Below, piece after piece: positions 6,316 to 8,189 of a DNA stretch of 8,189 nucleotides (its first letter is position 1; each line of letters opens with the position of its first letter). Where the stretch lies: assembly GCA_964354375.1 (NCBI GenBank), contig CAYGZQ010000044.1, positions 12,703 to 20,891 on the forward strand, given 5' to 3'. Position numbers and translations under genes: made by a program. The notes under the pieces were generated by a model. It did no database searches. It was given only the letters and a program-made list of their open reading frames with translations, and had not been told where the DNA came from. The stretch is from CAYGZQ01 sp964354375 [NCBI: uncultured Planctomycetota bacterium]. GTDB lineage: Bacteria; JAJVIF01; JAPKYR01.

Positions 6316-7079
6316 CCAATTGCCCCGTCTGCCGGACGGACAACTCCCAGGGGGAAGAATGGTGCGTGGAATGCGGATGGCTCCTCAGCCAGAAGGCGCC
6401 GGGGACTTTCGCGGAAGACGATGCGGACATTGACAAGGTCCTGGCATTCAAGGCGTTCGTGATTCTTCCCGAGCGCGGCAAGCTCGCGCTCAGAAAATCC
6501 CGCACCGTCGTCGGCAGAGAATTCGGCGACATCCATCTCCCCGAAGACCTTAACGTCAGCCGCATTCATCTCGCGCTCGTGGCCGAAAACGGCGGGCTTT
6601 ACGTCGAGGACCTGCGAAGCTCCAACGGCACTCTGCTGAACGGCGTCAAGATTCCTCCCGGAAGGCGCTACCTTCTCTCGGACGGCGATGTCATCACTGC
6701 GGGCGACAGCGCAATCAAGCTGGAGTTCAAGGGCGCGGAAAAGGAGGGCGAGGAGGGTCCCGGGCTCTATCTTGTCGATGAAGGAGGGGGCAAGCACCGC
6801 CTGAGGCCCGGCGACAACACTGTCGGTCGGCTCGCTCTGAACACGATCACGATCGAGTCAAGCCCTTATGTAGCGCGCGAGCACGCAATCATGTCGCTCG
6901 AGCAGACCCCGTCCGGCCTGTTTTTCCTCTATCTCACTGACATGGGCTCATCCAACGGCAGTTTCATCAACCACAAGCCCGTCCCGGCCCACACCCGCGT
7001 GAGGGTCCACCCCAACGACGAGGTCACTTTTTCTGACGTGACCTTCCGTGTGCTGGAAATCCCCAGAGAGGAGGATTGA
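6312..7079 (+). CDS. Zinc ribbon plus two FHA domains
   Basis: The 255-residue protein opens with one zinc ribbon (C4, C7, C18, C21) and a short acidic linker. FHA domain 1 (about 47-138) has the full phosphothreonine-reading set: G68-R69, S83-R84-x-H86 and S103-S104-N105-G106. FHA domain 2 (about 152-250) keeps G172-R173, R189, H191 and S213-S214-N215-G216. However, it has Ala188 where the family has the Ser that contacts the phosphate, so its binding may be weak or phospho-independent. No membrane segment is seen. Known FHA proteins read phosphothreonine made by Hanks-type kinases, but no kinase gene lies in the window. The gene overlaps the VWA gene by four bases and has GGGGAGG at 6295-6301 as its ribosome binding site. 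VWA-FHA adjacency suggests that this is the phospho-reading subunit of the complex. Confidence 0.9.
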   Translation: MTNCPVCRTDNSQGEEWCVECGWLLSQKAPGTFAEDDADIDKVLAFKAFVILPERGKLALRKSRTVVGREFGDIHLPEDLNVSRIHLALVAENGGLYVEDLRSSNGTLLNGVKIPPGRRYLLSDGDVITAGDSAIKLEFKGAEKEGEEGPGLYLVDEGGGKHRLRPGDNTVGRLALNTITIESSPYVAREHAIMSLEQTPSGLFFLYLTDMGSSNGSFINHKPVPAHTRVRVHPNDEVTFSDVTFRVLEIPREED

Positions 7080-7083
7080 AGGG

Positions 7084-8085
7084 TTGTTCTGTCCCGACTG
7101 CGGTCGCGAATCGATCGGTCCCGAGCGCTTCTGCAATATCTGTGGCTTCCCCCTCGGTCGCCTCAGAGAACGTCTCGACATCGAAGAACATGCTGCGCTC
7201 GGCTGGGCGGAAAAAATCGTCGGGAAGCCGAAACAGAAAACCGAGCTCCCTCCCGATGCTCCCGTAATCTCCTACTCCACCGGACAGGAGCAACACGCGG
7301 AAGCTGAAACCGAGGTCGACCGCCTCAGGTGCGAGCGCTGCGGGACCAAAGTCACCCTCGGGGTCATGTGTCCCGCCTGCTGCGACAAGCTCCCCTCGCT
7401 CTCCGAAAGCGACCACTTCCTCCCGCTCGTACTGGTTGGATTGTGGCGCATGCTCGTCGCGCCTCGACACTTCGCCCTTAACCTGGGCTACCCGGTGAAA
7501 GGTGGAACCATCCAGCCGATCCTCTACTCCGGCGTTTTCGCGGCGCTTTTCATTCTGACGCTCCCGCTGTCGCGCCCCGAGCTTCTGTTCGAGACCGAAA
7601 ACCCGGCGCGTCCCGTTGCCACTGCGCTTGTGGGCCTGGTGGTCTATGTTCTGGGAATTCCCCCACTCGTCTATCTCGCCGCAGGCCTGGTTCATTGGAT
7701 AGCGGTGATACTCGGCGGACGGGCGCCGTTCCGACGCACGCTGCGGGTCGCTGCCGCGGGCTTCATCGGCCTGATGATCCTCGGAATCATCAGAAACATG
7801 ATCATCTTCGCTTTTTACTTCCCGAGACCTATCCTGCTCGGTTTCCTTGCGGAAAGGATCGGCATTGATCTGTCCGATCCATCGGCGGGGGCATTCGGTC
7901 ACCTGCTTTTCATCGCGCTGATCATTTTCGCCGGCTGGCAATTCGCGTGGCTGTTCGGCGGACTGCATCGACTCCCCTGGTGGAAAACTCTGGTGCACTT
8001 TCTCGCCACCTACGTGGCGTTGCTGTGGTGGTTCTGGATTCTGATAATGATCGTGATACCCTACAGGGTAGCCGGCTTCCTGTGA
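7084..8085 (+). CDS. Zinc-ribbon protein with Yip1-like polytopic membrane domain
   Basis: I choose the TTG at 7084 (333 residues): AGGAGG (7069-7074) is nine bases upstream, it lies four bases after the FHA stop, and it puts the first ribbon Cys at position 3, as in the other ribbon proteins here. A GTG at 7048 would add 12 residues but overlaps the FHA gene and has no better site. The N-terminus has ribbon 1 (C3, C6, C17, C20), a charged linker, then ribbon 2 (C83, C86, C96, C99, one residue shorter inside). A membrane domain of about five to six helices follows (approximately 145-165, 178-210 as a pair, 222-245, 268-290, 303-326). Its arrangement, including the amphipathic 'LWRMLVAPRHF' entry and the 'PFRRTLRVAAAGFIGLMILGI' segment, resembles the Yip1 family. 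Eukaryotic Yip1 proteins act in membrane traffic; bacterial members are mostly uncharacterised. Here it probably anchors the complex to the inner membrane (inference). Confidence 0.8.
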   Translation: MFCPDCGRESIGPERFCNICGFPLGRLRERLDIEEHAALGWAEKIVGKPKQKTELPPDAPVISYSTGQEQHAEAETEVDRLRCERCGTKVTLGVMCPACCDKLPSLSESDHFLPLVLVGLWRMLVAPRHFALNLGYPVKGGTIQPILYSGVFAALFILTLPLSRPELLFETENPARPVATALVGLVVYVLGIPPLVYLAAGLVHWIAVILGGRAPFRRTLRVAAAGFIGLMILGIIRNMIIFAFYFPRPILLGFLAERIGIDLSDPSAGAFGHLLFIALIIFAGWQFAWLFGGLHRLPWWKTLVHFLATYVALLWWFWILIMIVIPYRVAGFL

Positions 8086-8099
8086 GGGGTCGGTAGCTT

Positions 8100-8146
8100 G
8101 TCGGTAGCTGCTACCTTTTCGTCCTCGAAAAGTAGCTGCTACCGAC
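8100..8146. repeat. Imperfect 47-bp hairpin built from GGTAGC-N-GCTACC units
   Basis: Arms 8100-8121 and 8126-8146 pair along their length apart from one central T:T mismatch and one bulged C, with a TCCT loop. Each arm itself contains the palindrome GGTAGC-T-GCTACC (8103-8115) or a one-base-short copy (8132-8143), so alternative folds are possible. It begins 14 bases after the last gene's stop. It may protect or terminate the operon transcript, though no T-run follows it, so a standard intrinsic terminator is not shown. A half unit (CGGTAGCT) also lies at 8091-8098. Confidence 0.8.
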
Positions 8147-8165
8147 GGACAGACGACAAGGCTCC

Positions 8166-8178
8166 GGTAGCAGCTACC
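8166..8178. repeat. Further GGTAGC-A-GCTACC palindrome
   Basis: This 13-bp perfect palindrome is the same unit as 8103-8115, in the opposite orientation. It stands 19 bases beyond the big hairpin. The cluster reaches almost to the window edge, so more copies may follow. It differs in sequence from the 1-230 repeats, so the window contains two distinct palindromic repeat types. Confidence 0.7.
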
Positions 8179-8189
8179 TTGGCGCTTGC

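Noticed and set aside
7024-7998. 324-codon minus-strand frame opposite the Yip1-like gene
   Set aside because: The product is a low-complexity string of charged residues. The plus strand encodes zinc ribbons and membrane helices with a strong ribosome binding site.

Overview
The window looks like a chromosomal segment of a Gram-negative-type (diderm) bacterium of moderately high GC. The diderm reading rests on a BamA/TamA-like outer-membrane beta-barrel protein, an exported protein and a probable lipoprotein. Several predicted proteins have no family I recognise, which would suit a poorly studied lineage, but nothing here fixes the phylum. No tRNA, rRNA, CRISPR array, insertion sequence or integrase is visible.

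Layout. Positions 1-230 are non-coding and rich in inverted repeats: a perfect 55-bp hairpin-containing repeat occurs twice (1-55 and 116-170), followed by a long near-perfect palindrome (189-227). A small minus-strand gene (291-494) encodes a zf-HC2/anti-sigma-like zinc-finger protein and ends in its own intrinsic terminator (234-262). A plus-strand promoter (635-661) leads to a one-POTRA, BamA/TamA-like outer-membrane protein (712-2091). Then comes a block with a different feel, slightly lower in GC: a consensus sigma70-type promoter (2207-2235), a long leader of about 215 nt, an exported protein of unknown family broken by an apparent -1 frameshift (2457-3106), and a probable lipoprotein of unknown function (3121-4206).

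The second half is a tight four-gene operon (4340-8085). Its genes encode a protein made of five zinc ribbons, a VWA protein with an intact MIDAS site, a zinc-ribbon protein with two FHA domains, and a protein with two zinc ribbons and a Yip1-like polytopic membrane domain. Spacing is +17 nt, a 4-nt overlap, and +4 nt. The first gene has a promoter placed so that transcription should start on the A of its ATG, i.e. a leaderless mRNA. Beyond the last gene lies another palindromic repeat cluster (8090-8178) built on a GGTAGC-N-GCTACC unit.

Working model (inference): the zinc-ribbon/VWA/FHA/Yip1 operon makes a cytoplasmic phosphopeptide-reading scaffold tethered to the inner membrane. Seven of its eight ribbons share the identical C-x2-C-x10-C-x2-C spacing, which suggests they work or evolved together. 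No Ser/Thr kinase or phosphatase lies in the window, so the source of any phospho-ligand would have to be elsewhere. This operon is the best candidate for an undescribed system here.
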